Of a stretch of 64,000 bases of DNA, positions 10,521 through 18,886 are shown in pieces. A program made the position numbers and the translations under genes. The number at the start of each line of letters is the position of its first letter. The stretch's first letter is position 1. Origin of the DNA: Dyella sp. C11 (GTDB taxonomy: Bacteria; Pseudomonadota; Gammaproteobacteria; Xanthomonadales; Rhodanobacteraceae); contig NZ_QAVX01000005.1 in the NCBI RefSeq assembly GCF_003121485.1, forward strand, positions 104,184 through 168,183. The letters are read 5' to 3'. A model generated the notes under the pieces. It made no database searches. It saw only the letters and a program-made list of their open reading frames with translations, and was not told where the DNA came from.

Positions 10521-11767
10521 GTGGCTTGGCGCTCCTGTGAATGCCAGTCGGCGAGCGGCGCATCCGTGACATCGCCTTCCTGCAACGTCTCGCGCAGCTG
10601 CGGACGCGATCGCAGGGGCACGGTGATGCGCAACGACGTGCCGCCGCCCGAGGGTGATATCACTTCCACCTTGCCGCCGAGCGCGCGCACGCGTTCTTGC
10701 ATGCCGTTGAGCCCATTGCCGTGCGCGCCGATGCCGCCACGACCATCGTCCTCGATGCTGAGCATCAGGTTGTGACTCATCACGTGGGTGGTGACGCGCG
10801 CACGGCTGGCCCGCGCATGCCGGGCGATGTTGGTGACCGCTTCGCGCAGCACCAGCGCAAGTCCGCGTTCCACATCCACCGGCAGCGAGGGTGGCAGTTC
10901 GTTGCATTCGAACGACACCGCGGACGATTCGAGCATCAGCCGCGCGGACGCCAGTTCTGCAGCCAGATCGGTGGCACGGATACCCGACACGGCAATGCGC
11001 ACCTCGGACAGGGCATGACGCGCGACGCGCTCCGCCTCAGCCATTTCGCGCTTGGCGGCTTCGCTGTCGCGATCGAACAGCTTGCGTGACAACTCCAGCT
11101 TCAAGGTGATGAGCGATAGCGTGTGACCCAGCAGGTCATGCAGATCGCGGCCAATGCGCTCCCGCTCGGCGAGCGCGGCGAGGCGGCGCACTTCGTCATG
11201 GGAGAGCTGAAGCTCGGCTTCCTTCTCCTCGCTGAGTCGTTCCGCGTGCACCACCAGGCCAATGAAGATGGACGTGATGGGTATCCATATCCACGCCTGC
11301 CACGAGTAGTGCAGGAGCAGCACTTCGACCACCAACAGGGTATTGAGCACCACGAGCATGGCCATGTAGCGCCAAAGCTCCATGCGGCAACTGCGCAGCA
11401 TGATCGTGCCGTACACGAAGTAGGAAAGCGCGCTGGGATACCAGGGCAGCAGCACCAGCGCCAAGCCCACCAGGCCCAGCGCGTAGTAGCGCGAATGCCG
11501 GCGCGAGGCGGTGCAGCTCTTGGCGTAAAGCACCAGGAATATGGGATAGGACAGCAGCGTGAGCCACGCCCACTGCCAGGTGTACCTGTCGAAGATAGGG
11601 GTGATGAACACCCACACCGACCACAGCAGGTGAATGGCATCCACCCAGGGCGACTTGCCCTTGCGGATACCGATGGCCACCAGCGAGTCCGGCGCTGGCG
11701 TCAACCAGTCTTGCAGCCATTGACGCACCGTACCACCCTCCCCGTGATCCGCCTGCTCCTCGTGCAT
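10517..11767 (-). CDS. DesK-type sensor histidine kinase (first of a tandem pair)
   Basis: 416 residues. Five or six hydrophobic helices at about 42-172 form the membrane sensor region. The HisKA_3 domain has His210 in GRDLHDLLGHTLSLI, and the C-terminal ATPase domain has REAVTNIARHARAS and EDDGRGGIGAHGNGLNGM. The gene starts 6 bp after the permease gene ends and overlaps the second kinase by ATGA. Two kinases feeding one response regulator in a single operon is unusual: they may form heterodimers or respond to different cues. Substrate and signal are not visible; membrane-lipid state or a cell-envelope stress is a reasonable guess from the DesK family. Confidence 0.93.
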   Translation of the reverse strand: MHEEQADHGEGGTVRQWLQDWLTPAPDSLVAIGIRKGKSPWVDAIHLLWSVWVFITPIFDRYTWQWAWLTLLSYPIFLVLYAKSCTASRRHSRYYALGLVGLALVLLPWYPSALSYFVYGTIMLRSCRMELWRYMAMLVVLNTLLVVEVLLLHYSWQAWIWIPITSIFIGLVVHAERLSEEKEAELQLSHDEVRRLAALAERERIGRDLHDLLGHTLSLITLKLELSRKLFDRDSEAAKREMAEAERVARHALSEVRIAVSGIRATDLAAELASARLMLESSAVSFECNELPPSLPVDVERGLALVLREAVTNIARHARASRARVTTHVMSHNLMLSIEDDGRGGIGAHGNGLNGMQERVRALGGKVEVISPSGGGTSLRITVPLRSRPQLRETLQEGDVTDAPLADWHSQERQAT

Positions 11768-11773
11768 GCTACT

Positions 11774-12559
11774 TCAACCAAGGCGACGCAGGCGGCGTAC
11801 CGCCAGCAGGAAGAAGCCGGCGGTGTAGGCGAACAGCACCAGCAGGTGAGGCCACGCGTTCACGTGCTCCAGGCCGATGGCGCCAAGCGCGAGTTGCTGC
11901 AGGTGCGCGCTCGGCCAGATCGGCGCAATGCGCTGCAACACCGACGGCAAGGCCGACAGCGGAATCCACAGCCCCGAGAGGAACGACATGGGCAAGTAGA
12001 TGATATTGACCACGCCGGGCGCGCCCTGCCCTTTCACCAGCGTGCCGACCAGCATGCCGAGCGCGCAGAACGGCAAGACGCCAAGCATGCCCGTGACAAG
12101 CAGCGACAAGGCCTGCCTGATGCCCAAAGGCACGTGTGCCAGCGCGACGGCAAGGGCAAGCAACAACACGATGACCATGCCGGCTGCCAGCATCGCCATC
12201 ACCATCTTGCCCAGCAGGTACGCACCGGGCGGCATCGGCAACGCGCGCTTCAGTGTCAGCAGGCCGTTGTCGCGTTCCAGCGCCAGTGAAACGCCGAAGC
12301 CGAACAGGCCCGGACTCATCACGCCGAACACGCTATAGCTGGCCAGCAGGTAGCGGGCGGCGTTTCCGGGGGCGTTGTGGTTCATCACGATGCCAAACAA
12401 CAGATAGAACATCGTGGGAAACAAGGTGATCGGCAGCAGGAAGCCCGGCGCACGAAAATAGCGCAAGCATTCGCTGCGGGCTTCGGCGACATACGCACCG
12501 AACACACGGCGCGGTGTCATGCCTTGGTGGGAAATGATGTCGAGCGCGGTGACGGACAT
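11774..12559 (-). CDS. ABC transporter permease (ABC-2 type)
   Basis: 261 residues starting MSVTALDIISHQ at 12559, where the ATG overlaps the last base of the ATPase stop codon (TAATG). Six hydrophobic segments are visible, including LFPTMFYLLFGIVM, the MVMAMLAAGMVIVLLLALAVA segment, and LPMSFLSGLWIPLS. The last corresponds to the conserved region before the final helices of ABC-2 exporters. It pairs with the ATPase encoded directly upstream. No substrate can be read from the sequence; neighbouring DesK-type kinases point to a regulated export or envelope-protection function. Confidence 0.92.
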   Translation of the reverse strand: MSVTALDIISHQGMTPRRVFGAYVAEARSECLRYFRAPGFLLPITLFPTMFYLLFGIVMNHNAPGNAARYLLASYSVFGVMSPGLFGFGVSLALERDNGLLTLKRALPMPPGAYLLGKMVMAMLAAGMVIVLLLALAVALAHVPLGIRQALSLLVTGMLGVLPFCALGMLVGTLVKGQGAPGVVNIIYLPMSFLSGLWIPLSALPSVLQRIAPIWPSAHLQQLALGAIGLEHVNAWPHLLVLFAYTAGFFLLAVRRLRRLG

Positions 12560-13473
12560 TACGCAGCCTCCTTTGTCGTATCGGCATCGCGAGTCAGTTC
12601 GGTGAAGGCTTCCGCAAGGCCGGCGCGTCGTACTTCCAGTTCGCACAACGCGGGGTCGGCATCGAGCAGGCGACGCAATACGTTTTCAGGTGCGTCGCTA
12701 TGCAGGTGAAGATGTTGTCCATCACGTTCCGCATGGGACACGTGGGGCCACGTCGCCAACGAGGCGGCGTCGAGATCGCTGATGCAACGAATGCGCGTCA
12801 TCGCGACACGCGAGCGCAATGAATCCACGCTGCCTTCGCTGAGCACGCGCCCCTTGCCCAACACCACCACCCGTTGTGCCAACGCCTCGGCCTCTTCCAG
12901 ATAGTGCGTGGTGAGCACGATGGCGCAGCCTTCGCCAACCAGGCGCCGAATGGCCGTCCACAGTTTCTGTCGCGCTCCGATATCCATGCCCACGGTGGGC
13001 TCATCGAGGAACAACAACTCGGGACGTCCGCACAACGCCATGGCGAATTGCACGCGGCGTTGCTCGCCACCCGACAGTGCGGCGTAGCGTCGCGACAACA
13101 AGCCTGTGACGCCAGCGAGTTCCGCCGTTTCATCGAGCGTTCGCGGCGCGGGGTAATAGCTCATGGTGAGCCGTAACAGTTCTGATACAGCCAGCGTCTG
13201 CGGCAACGATGCCGTTTGCAGCATGACGCCGATACGACGTCGGGCACTGATGTCCTGAGGGTCCTTGCCGAACAGTTCCACCTTTCCCGCATCGGCGCGT
13301 GTCAACCCCAGCAGCAGGCTGATCGCGGTGCTTTTGCCTGCGCCGTTCGGGCCCAGCAAAGCCAATAATTCGCCGCGGTGCAGCATGAGATCCAGGCCAT
13401 CCAGCGCCGTTAAAGCGCCGTAATGTTTAACCGCGCCAGCCAGGCTGGCTACCACTGCAACAGGCTTTGTCAT
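12559..13473 (-). CDS. ABC transporter ATP-binding protein
   Basis: 304 residues with all ABC motifs: Walker A GPNGAGKST at 41-49, signature LSGGEQRRVQFA, Walker B LLFLDEPT and the switch histidine in LTTHYLEEAEAL. The C-terminal 80 residues match the extension found in DrrA/CcmA-like exporters paired with ABC-2 permeases. It is the first gene of a five-gene minus-strand operon (ATPase, permease, two kinases, response regulator) that continues to 8740 with overlaps or tiny gaps throughout. Confidence 0.95.
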   Translation of the reverse strand: MTKPVAVVASLAGAVKHYGALTALDGLDLMLHRGELLALLGPNGAGKSTAISLLLGLTRADAGKVELFGKDPQDISARRRIGVMLQTASLPQTLAVSELLRLTMSYYPAPRTLDETAELAGVTGLLSRRYAALSGGEQRRVQFAMALCGRPELLFLDEPTVGMDIGARQKLWTAIRRLVGEGCAIVLTTHYLEEAEALAQRVVVLGKGRVLSEGSVDSLRSRVAMTRIRCISDLDAASLATWPHVSHAERDGQHLHLHSDAPENVLRRLLDADPALCELEVRRAGLAEAFTELTRDADTTKEAA

Positions 13474-13759
13474 GGCTGCTCCTCCTTGCCTGCCATGCTA
13501 GGTGCCACAAGGGTGTGTCAGCAGTTGCCCCCGTCAGCCGGCGAAGGTGACAAGCGTCACCCGGGGTACCGGCCGCGACAACGCCGCGTTATGCTCGGAA
13601 AACCGTTGCAGCGCCACATCCGTGATGGATCGCACTGCGACATGGCCATAGAGCCAGGAAACGCTGATGGGTCGCGCGTTTCCACAACCATGCAAACGTA
13701 GACATGTCGATGTGCGTGCCATCGGGACGGCAGGCAAGTCGACCTTGAAGGAGGAACTC
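13474..13759. other. Divergent promoter region between the ABC operon and the aminotransferase
   Basis: 286 bp without a gene. It must hold the promoter of the leftward ABC/two-component operon and that of the rightward aminotransferase gene. A strong ribosome-binding site (AAGGAGG at 13748-13754) precedes the ATG at 13760. I could not pick convincing -35/-10 pairs by eye, and no obvious operator palindrome stands out. Confidence 0.6.
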
Positions 13760-15256
13760 ATGGGCGTGATTGATCAGCTGCGCGAATTGCGCGAATTCGG
13801 CGGCGCACCGCTGACCACCGGCCTGGATGACGCGGCCATCGAACGTTTTGCCGCCAGCCATCCGGCGTTGGCGCAAGCCATCACCGAAGCGGTGGCGCGT
13901 CATCGCGAACTGCGCGACGAACTGGGCGACTTCCTCAAGCTCGACGAAGCCCGGCAGCTCGTCGTGTCGCAGCAGGAAATCGTCAACTTCTACCCGACCG
14001 ACGGCATCAACACCTACCTGCCCGCCGCAGCGCGCGGCCCGTGGGTGGTCACCCTCAAGGGTGCGGTGATCCACGACAACGGCGGCTACGGCATGCTGGG
14101 CTTCGGCCACAACTACGCGTCGATCGATGCGGCGCTGGCGCGTCCCCAGGTGATGGCCAACGTCATGACCGCGAGCATTTCGCAGATGCGTTTTGCCAAG
14201 GCCATGGATCGCGAACTGGGACGCCACCGTGGCGGCAATCCTTATACGCGCTACCTGATGCTCAACTCCGGCTCCGAAGCGGTGGGCCTCGCCTGCCGCA
14301 TTGCCGACGTGAACGCCAAGCTGCAGACCGATGCCGGCGCGCGTTATGCGGGCCGCAGCATCAAGCGCGTTGCCGTGAAGGGCGCCTTCCACGGCCGTAC
14401 CGACAAACCGGCGCTTTATTCCGACTCCACGCGCAAGACCTACGTGCAGCACCTGGCCAGCTATCGCCAGGAAGACACCTTGCTCACCGTGCAGCCGTAC
14501 GACATTGCACAACTGGAAGCCGTGTTTGCCGACGCTGACAAGAACGGCTGGTTCATCGAAGCAATGTTCCTTGAGCCGGTCATGGGCGAAGGCGATCCGG
14601 GTCGGGCGGTGACGCCGGAGTTCTATGCCAAGGCGCGCGCGCTCACCGAAGCACACGGTTCGCTGCTGCTGGTCGACTCTATCCAGGCTGGCCTGCGTGC
14701 GCATGGCGTGTTGTCGGTCACCGACTACCCGGGCTTCGAGAAACTGGCTCCGCCGGATTTCGAAACGTTCTCCAAGGCACTCAACGCGGGCCAGTATCCG
14801 CTGTCCGTGCTGGCCGTGACGGAGCGCACCGCCGAGCTGTATCGCAAGGGCATCTACGGCAACACCATGACGGCGAATCCGCGTGCACTCGACGTGGCAT
14901 TGGCTACGCTCGATGCACTCACCGACGACGTGCGTTCCAACATCCGCGAACGCGGCAAGGAATTCGTCGACAAGCTCAACGTGCTGAAGACCGAACTGGG
15001 TGGCCTGATCACCAAGGTGCAGGGCACCGGCCTGCTGTTCTCGTGCGAGCTGTCGCCGGAGTTCAAGTGCTACGGCGCCGATTCCATCGAGGAATACATG
15101 CGCGAACGCGGTGTCGGCGTGATCCACGGCGGTACCAATTCGCTGCGCTTTACCCCGCACTTCCTGGTCACCAGCGACGAAGTGGACCTGGTGGTGTCGC
15201 ACGTTCGCCAGGCCTTGCTGCACGGCCCGCGCAAGCTCAAGGCCGAAGCGGCCTGA
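13760..15256 (+). CDS. Class III PLP-dependent aminotransferase
   Basis: 498 residues from the ATG at 13760, preceded by a perfect AAGGAGG site. Fold-type I class III features are visible: LMLNSGSEAVGLACRIAD (cofactor phosphate region), KGAFHGRTDKPAL, FLEPVMGEGD, LLLVDSIQAGLRAHG with the conserved Asp, and the candidate Schiff-base lysine in TFSKALNAGQYPLS. The lysine context differs from the usual KALGGGYP, so this is a divergent subgroup and the amino donor cannot be named. A longer frame starting at 13667 lacks a ribosome-binding site. It appears to be a single-gene unit followed by a hairpin at 15269-15300. Confidence 0.85.
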   Translation: MGVIDQLRELREFGGAPLTTGLDDAAIERFAASHPALAQAITEAVARHRELRDELGDFLKLDEARQLVVSQQEIVNFYPTDGINTYLPAAARGPWVVTLKGAVIHDNGGYGMLGFGHNYASIDAALARPQVMANVMTASISQMRFAKAMDRELGRHRGGNPYTRYLMLNSGSEAVGLACRIADVNAKLQTDAGARYAGRSIKRVAVKGAFHGRTDKPALYSDSTRKTYVQHLASYRQEDTLLTVQPYDIAQLEAVFADADKNGWFIEAMFLEPVMGEGDPGRAVTPEFYAKARALTEAHGSLLLVDSIQAGLRAHGVLSVTDYPGFEKLAPPDFETFSKALNAGQYPLSVLAVTERTAELYRKGIYGNTMTANPRALDVALATLDALTDDVRSNIRERGKEFVDKLNVLKTELGGLITKVQGTGLLFSCELSPEFKCYGADSIEEYMRERGVGVIHGGTNSLRFTPHFLVTSDEVDLVVSHVRQALLHGPRKLKAEAA

Positions 15257-15268
15257 CGCTTCAATTCG

Positions 15269-15300
15269 CCGGCATCGTTCGGAACCCCCGACGATGCCGG
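15269..15300 (+). terminator. Hairpin after the aminotransferase gene
   Basis: A perfect 10-bp stem (CCGGCATCGT at 15269-15278 with ACGATGCCGG at 15291-15300) follows the stop codon by 12 bp. There is no T-run after it, so it may stabilise the mRNA end and not terminate on its own. Confidence 0.45.
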
Positions 15301-15449
15301 TGATGGCGTTAGGCGATGTCCTCCGGCAACCCGGAAGTCTCCTTGCTGAATGGCTTGCACCGTAAAGCGGTCAGCCACTCCCCGACACCCTCCGACCGGG
15401 CATAAACTTGCGCCGCCGGCACTCGCCGGTCATCCAGGAGGGTACCCGC

Positions 15450-15794
15450 ATGACTTCGCGTCTGAGCCTGATGGTTGCCAGCGTTGCGCTGGCGTTTGCC
15501 GCCTCCACCGCCTTCGCAGCACCCCAGGACGCGGCCAGCAGTACGCCCGCCAAGAATTCACAACAGCAACGCATGACCGACTGCAACAAGCAGGCGACCG
15601 GCAAGACCGGTGACGACCGCAAGACCTTCATGAGCAGCTGCCTGAAGGGCGAAAGCGCCGCACCCGCCAAGATGACGCAGCAGGAAAAGATGAAATCCTG
15701 CAACGCCGATCCGCAGGCCAAGTCGCTCAAGGGCGATGCGCGCAAGCAATTCATGAGCACCTGCCTGAGCAGTTCGCCCAGCGCCGGTCACTGA
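15450..15794 (+). CDS. PsiF-repeat periplasmic protein
   Basis: 114 residues. A Sec signal peptide (SLMVASVALAFAASTAFAA) ends near residue 24. The mature part contains two PsiF-type repeats, MTDCNKQATGK..FMSSCLKG and MKSCNADPQAK..FMSTCLSS, each with a cysteine pair about 20-23 residues apart. E. coli PsiF is phosphate-starvation inducible, but its molecular role is unknown and I see no Pho-box claim to make here. A good ribosome-binding site (AGGAGGG, 15436-15442) supports the start. A terminator follows at 15818-15843. Confidence 0.88.
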   Translation: MTSRLSLMVASVALAFAASTAFAAPQDAASSTPAKNSQQQRMTDCNKQATGKTGDDRKTFMSSCLKGESAAPAKMTQQEKMKSCNADPQAKSLKGDARKQFMSTCLSSSPSAGH

Positions 15795-15817
15795 GTACAC
15801 GCACCCCTGTCTTGAAG

Positions 15818-15843
15818 GTGCCGGCATTGCCGGCACTTTTTTT
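15818..15843 (+). terminator. Intrinsic terminator of the PsiF-repeat gene
   Basis: Stem GTGCCGG (15818-15824) and CCGGCAC (15830-15836) with a CATTG loop, followed by seven T residues. This is a textbook rho-independent terminator 23 bp after the stop codon. Confidence 0.9.
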
Positions 15844-15872
15844 GTGCCCAAAAAATCGTGTACGTAGCTCCA

Positions 15873-15960
15873 TGTAGGAGCGCACTTGTGCGCGACCGCG
15901 GCCTGATCGTGCACCGAGGCGATGATGCAGGCCGCGGTCGCGCACAAGTGCGCTCCTACA
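15873..15960. repeat. Long palindromic repeat, family A copy 1
   Basis: Perfect 33-bp inverted repeat: 15873-15905 against 15928-15960, starting TGTAGGAGCGCACTTGTGCG on both strands, with a 22-nt centre. The same TGTAGGAGCGCACTTGTGCGCGACC arm occurs at 37209-37290 and 57688-57771, always between genes. It resembles the REP/BIME-type elements widespread in xanthomonads and pseudomonads. No associated REP transposase is in the window. Confidence 0.9.
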
Positions 15961-16033
15961 GAAAAGGGCGGAAAACTGCGCGGTGGACCGCACATCGGTC
16001 ACAATTGCCACATCATCCGGCAGGCAGTCCCCC

Positions 16034-16675
16034 ATGAAGATCGTCGAAGTCCACCATCCCCTGATCCAGCACAAGCTTGGCCTGATGCGACGCGCCGGCA
16101 TCAGCACGAAGGAGTTTCGCGAGCTTGCTTCCGAGGTCGCCTCGCTCCTGACCTACGAAGCCACCAAGGACCTGGAAACCGTCGAGCAACGCATCGAGGG
16201 CTGGGCCGGTCCGCTGACGGTGCATCAGATCAAGGGCAAGAAGGTCACCATCGTGCCGATCCTGCGTGCCGGCCTGGGCATGCTGCCGGGCGTGCTCGAC
16301 ATGATTCCGGCAGCCAAGGTGAGCGTGGTCGGCCTGCAACGCGATGAAGAAACGCTTAAGCCCATCGCGTACTACGAAAAGCTCACCGGCCGCATGGACG
16401 AACGCATCGCCATCATCGTGGACCCGATGCTGGCCACCGCCGGCACATTGGTTGCGACGGTGGACATGCTCAAGGCCGCGGGCTGCAAGCGCATCAAGGG
16501 ACTCTTTCTCGTGGCGGCACCGGAAGGCTTGCAGCGCATGGAAGTGGCGCATCCGGATGTGGAGATCTACACCGCGTCGATCGACGAGCGCCTCAATGAA
16601 CACGGCTACATCCTGCCCGGCCTGGGTGATGCCGGCGACAAGATCTTCGGCACCAAGCAACTGCCCGCCAACTAA
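16034..16675 (+). CDS. upp: Uracil phosphoribosyltransferase
   Basis: Pyrimidine salvage: makes UMP from uracil and PRPP in the cytoplasm. 213 residues from the ATG at 16034, starting [19 protein letters not shown] as in the family. Conserved features include [11 protein letters not shown], the PRPP-binding loop [15 protein letters not shown], and the uracil-binding C-terminus [16 protein letters not shown]. An upstream in-frame ATG (15983) would add residues foreign to the family. It is a single gene between repeat family A copy 1 and a terminator at 16700-16728. Confidence 0.97.
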   Translation: MKIVEVHHPLIQHKLGLMRRAGISTKEFRELASEVASLLTYEATKDLETVEQRIEGWAGPLTVHQIKGKKVTIVPILRAGLGMLPGVLDMIPAAKVSVVGLQRDEETLKPIAYYEKLTGRMDERIAIIVDPMLATAGTLVATVDMLKAAGCKRIKGLFLVAAPEGLQRMEVAHPDVEIYTASIDERLNEHGYILPGLGDAGDKIFGTKQLPAN

Positions 16676-16699
16676 GTCACCCGTTCCCGTGGTGCACCG

Positions 16700-16728
16700 A
16701 GCCCCGCCTCATCAGCGGGGCTTTTTTG
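16700..16728 (+). terminator. Intrinsic terminator of upp
   Basis: Stem AGCCCCGC (16700-16707) with GCGGGGCT (16715-16722) around a 7-nt loop, continuing into a run of T residues. Confidence 0.9.
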
Positions 16729-16863
16729 TTGTCGGCGGAATGAGAACGGCAGCACGAAAGTCACGGAGCCGACATCTTTCCGTGTCATCTTCTCCGCGCC
16801 GTTTCGCTCCGGCGAAACGAAACTAACAATATGAATTAAAAGACCTTTTTTTGATTTTTTGGC

Positions 16864-16890
16864 TAAAGTTGCCGAGCGGTGGGCCGACAG
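16864..16890 (+). promoter_or_regulatory. Sigma-28 (FliA)-type promoter of the chemotaxis receptor gene
   Basis: TAAAGTTG at 16864-16871 and GCCGACAG at 16883-16890 are separated by exactly 11 bp, fitting the flagellar sigma-28 consensus (TAAAGTTT, 11 bp, GCCGATAA) with three mismatches in total. The predicted transcript start near 16898 is about 24 bp before the receptor ATG. It suggests that this receptor is made with the late flagellar genes. Confidence 0.75.
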
Positions 16891-16921
16891 CTCTTGCAGT
16901 TCCCTCACCCCGGATCTCCCC

Positions 16922-18562
16922 ATGTTCAAACTCTCCAAGCAGATCTCCGGACTGACCTTGCGTCGCCGCCTGCTGCTGCGTCTGCTGGCCATCCTTACGC
17001 TGCTGGCCATCACCTGCGTGGCGGGCGTGGTGCAGCTGCGTCGCGCAGACACGCGCATCCAGGGCGTGGTCGAAGGTTCGCTGAGTCCGGTCGCGGACGT
17101 GGGCCGCGTGCAGAACGACTACAACAGCACGTTGCAGGTACTGGTCCACGCGGTGATGTCCCAGCTTCCCTCGGCCGTGGAAGATGCGCATACGCGCATC
17201 CACGCCGATCGCATCGATGCCGAGCGTCACTGGAAAGCACTGGAAAGCAGCGAGCTCGCGCGCGAGCAAACGCAGGCGCTCAAGCTCACCGTGACGCATC
17301 GGGCAGACGCCGACCGCACCATCGACGAGACGCTCACCCTGCTCGATGCCGGCCAGTTCGACATCGCCGGCCTCAAGCTGACCACCGAAGTACAGCCCGC
17401 CTACGAACCGCTGCAAAGTGATTTCGCCAACCTGTTCCAGGCCGCGCTGGCCAAGGGCAATCAGCAGGTGGACATGCAGCGCGCGGCGGATCGCGACGGC
17501 ATGATCCTGTTGCTCGTGCTGCTGGGCGTGGCACTGGCTGTCACCATCGTGATGGATGGCGCACTGATGCGTTCGCTGATGCAACGCCTTGCGCGCGCTA
17601 CCGACGTCGCGGAACGCATTGCGGCAGGCAGGCTCGGCGAGCCTGTGAACATTGGCGCCAACGACGAACTCGGCCAGTTGCTGCGTACGCTGGCATCGAT
17701 GGACGCCCAGCTGACCCGCGTGCTCGGCGAAGTACGCAGCGGTGCCATTTCCGTGGGCGAGCGCGCACGCCGCCTTGCCCAGGACAACGACGCGCTGAGC
17801 GAACGCACGCAGGCGCAGGCCGCCAGCCTCGAACAGACAGCCGCCTCCATGACGCAGATGGCGGATACCGCGACGCAAGGCGCCGGTCACGCCGATGGCG
17901 CGGCAGACGCCGCGCGTGACGCGCTGGCGCACGTTGAGCACGGCCGCGTGGTCGCGGGCGAGGCGATCGATTCCATCCTCGCCATCGAAAAAGCCAGCCG
18001 CGACATTGCCGAGATCGTGGACCTGGTCGACAGCATCGCCTTCCAGACCAACCTGCTTTCGCTCAACGCCGCCATCGAAGCGGCACAGGCCGGTGAAAAG
18101 GGCCGCGGCTTCGCCGTGGTGGCCAACGAAGTACGCCAGCTTGCACGCCGCTGCGTGGACGCGGGCAAGGACATCCGTCGCCTGGTCGAACGCAGTGGTG
18201 AAGCCGTCGATGCCGCACGCGAACGCGTGATGCGTTCCGGCGAAGCCTTGGACGGCATCGTGCTCAGCATGGGCAGCGTGTCCGAGCGCGTGTCGCATAT
18301 CTCGCACGCGTCGCGCGCACAGGTCGGCGGCATCCATCAGGTCAGCCGTGCCGTGATGGACATGGACGGCATGACCCAGGCCAACGCGGACCTGGTGGAA
18401 GACATCAACCACACCGGTCGCGCCCTCGCCAACGATGCGGACGCGCTGATGCACCAGGTCGCCTTCTTTCGCCTTCCCGGCCGGGAAGATTTCCACGAGT
18501 CGATGCATGACGCACGACCCTCACCCGCAGTGACGCTTCCTGTTCAGGCCGCTGCGGCCTGA
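16922..18562 (+). CDS. Methyl-accepting chemotaxis protein
   Basis: 546-residue inner-membrane chemoreceptor. The first membrane helix is at about 20-42, then a periplasmic helical region of about 150 residues (four-helix-bundle type by length), and a second helix at about 193-214 ([16 protein letters not shown]). A HAMP domain with [17 protein letters not shown] follows, then a signalling domain with the hairpin-tip motif [20 protein letters not shown] and [15 protein letters not shown] that binds CheA/CheW. The ligand cannot be inferred. A sigma-28-type promoter lies just upstream. Downstream, 57 bp after the stop, begins the structured repeat element copy 1. Confidence 0.95.
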   Translation: MFKLSKQISGLTLRRRLLLRLLAILTLLAITCVAGVVQLRRADTRIQGVVEGSLSPVADVGRVQNDYNSTLQVLVHAVMSQLPSAVEDAHTRIHADRIDAERHWKALESSELAREQTQALKLTVTHRADADRTIDETLTLLDAGQFDIAGLKLTTEVQPAYEPLQSDFANLFQAALAKGNQQVDMQRAADRDGMILLLVLLGVALAVTIVMDGALMRSLMQRLARATDVAERIAAGRLGEPVNIGANDELGQLLRTLASMDAQLTRVLGEVRSGAISVGERARRLAQDNDALSERTQAQAASLEQTAASMTQMADTATQGAGHADGAADAARDALAHVEHGRVVAGEAIDSILAIEKASRDIAEIVDLVDSIAFQTNLLSLNAAIEAAQAGEKGRGFAVVANEVRQLARRCVDAGKDIRRLVERSGEAVDAARERVMRSGEALDGIVLSMGSVSERVSHISHASRAQVGGIHQVSRAVMDMDGMTQANADLVEDINHTGRALANDADALMHQVAFFRLPGREDFHESMHDARPSPAVTLPVQAAAA

Positions 18563-18619
18563 CATCGACCCGGGCAATGCCAGCCAGTCTCGCCTACCAT
18601 TACACCCCTCACGCCATCC

Positions 18620-18886
18620 AGGGCGTGTTGGCACGTATCAAGTGGCCCGCGCCGGGAGCTGTTTGCCCGCAGGTCAAGGAAGAACGAGGGCGTGTATGTC
18701 GATACACAACCGAGTGATGACGCGGACCTGGGGGCAAACAGACCCGGCCCGAAGGGTTGACTCTCCCCGGCCGCTGGCGGGCAGCGTGCCGCTCGAACAG
18801 GCCACCGGCCTGCCCTTCGCCCCCCACTGCCCGCCAGCGCCCGGGGAGAGTCAACGTGGGCTACTTGATAAGTGCCAACACGCCCT
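18620..18886 (+). repeat. Structured inverted-repeat element, copy 1 (novel family)
   Basis: 267-nt element. Outer arms 18620-18650 and 18856-18886 pair over 28 of 31 positions, two of the three exceptions being G-U in RNA. Next inward, a stem pairs 18651-18675 with 18725-18748. It encloses a 49-nt core (18676-18724) with a GTGTAT/ATACAC mini-hairpin that is 44/49 identical to copy 2 at 56648-56913. Then comes a 29-bp internal hairpin (18756-18784 with 18827-18855, one mismatch) whose sequence is not shared with copy 2, capped by CAGGCC/GGCCTG. The last 24 nt of each outer arm are also copy-specific. The right arm runs into the EAL gene. It looks like a structured RNA or a non-autonomous mobile element with retron-like layout; no enzyme for it is visible. 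Confidence 0.85.

Noticed and set aside
16823-18508. Minus-strand open frame of 561 codons
   Set aside because: Antisense to the chemoreceptor gene, which has clear domains and a promoter.
18642-18860. Small protein encoded by the repeated element
   Set aside because: The frame is open in both copies, but differences between copies fall mainly at amino-acid-changing positions and preserve base pairing, and the ATG of copy 1 is AAG in copy 2.
18620-18886. Firm call of a retron
   Set aside because: Layout is similar, but no reverse transcriptase is in the window and the branching-guanosine context could not be confirmed.
18620-18886. c-di-GMP riboswitch in front of the EAL gene
   Set aside because: The core does not match the GEMM-I or GEMM-II consensus, and a second copy precedes grxD, which has no c-di-GMP link.
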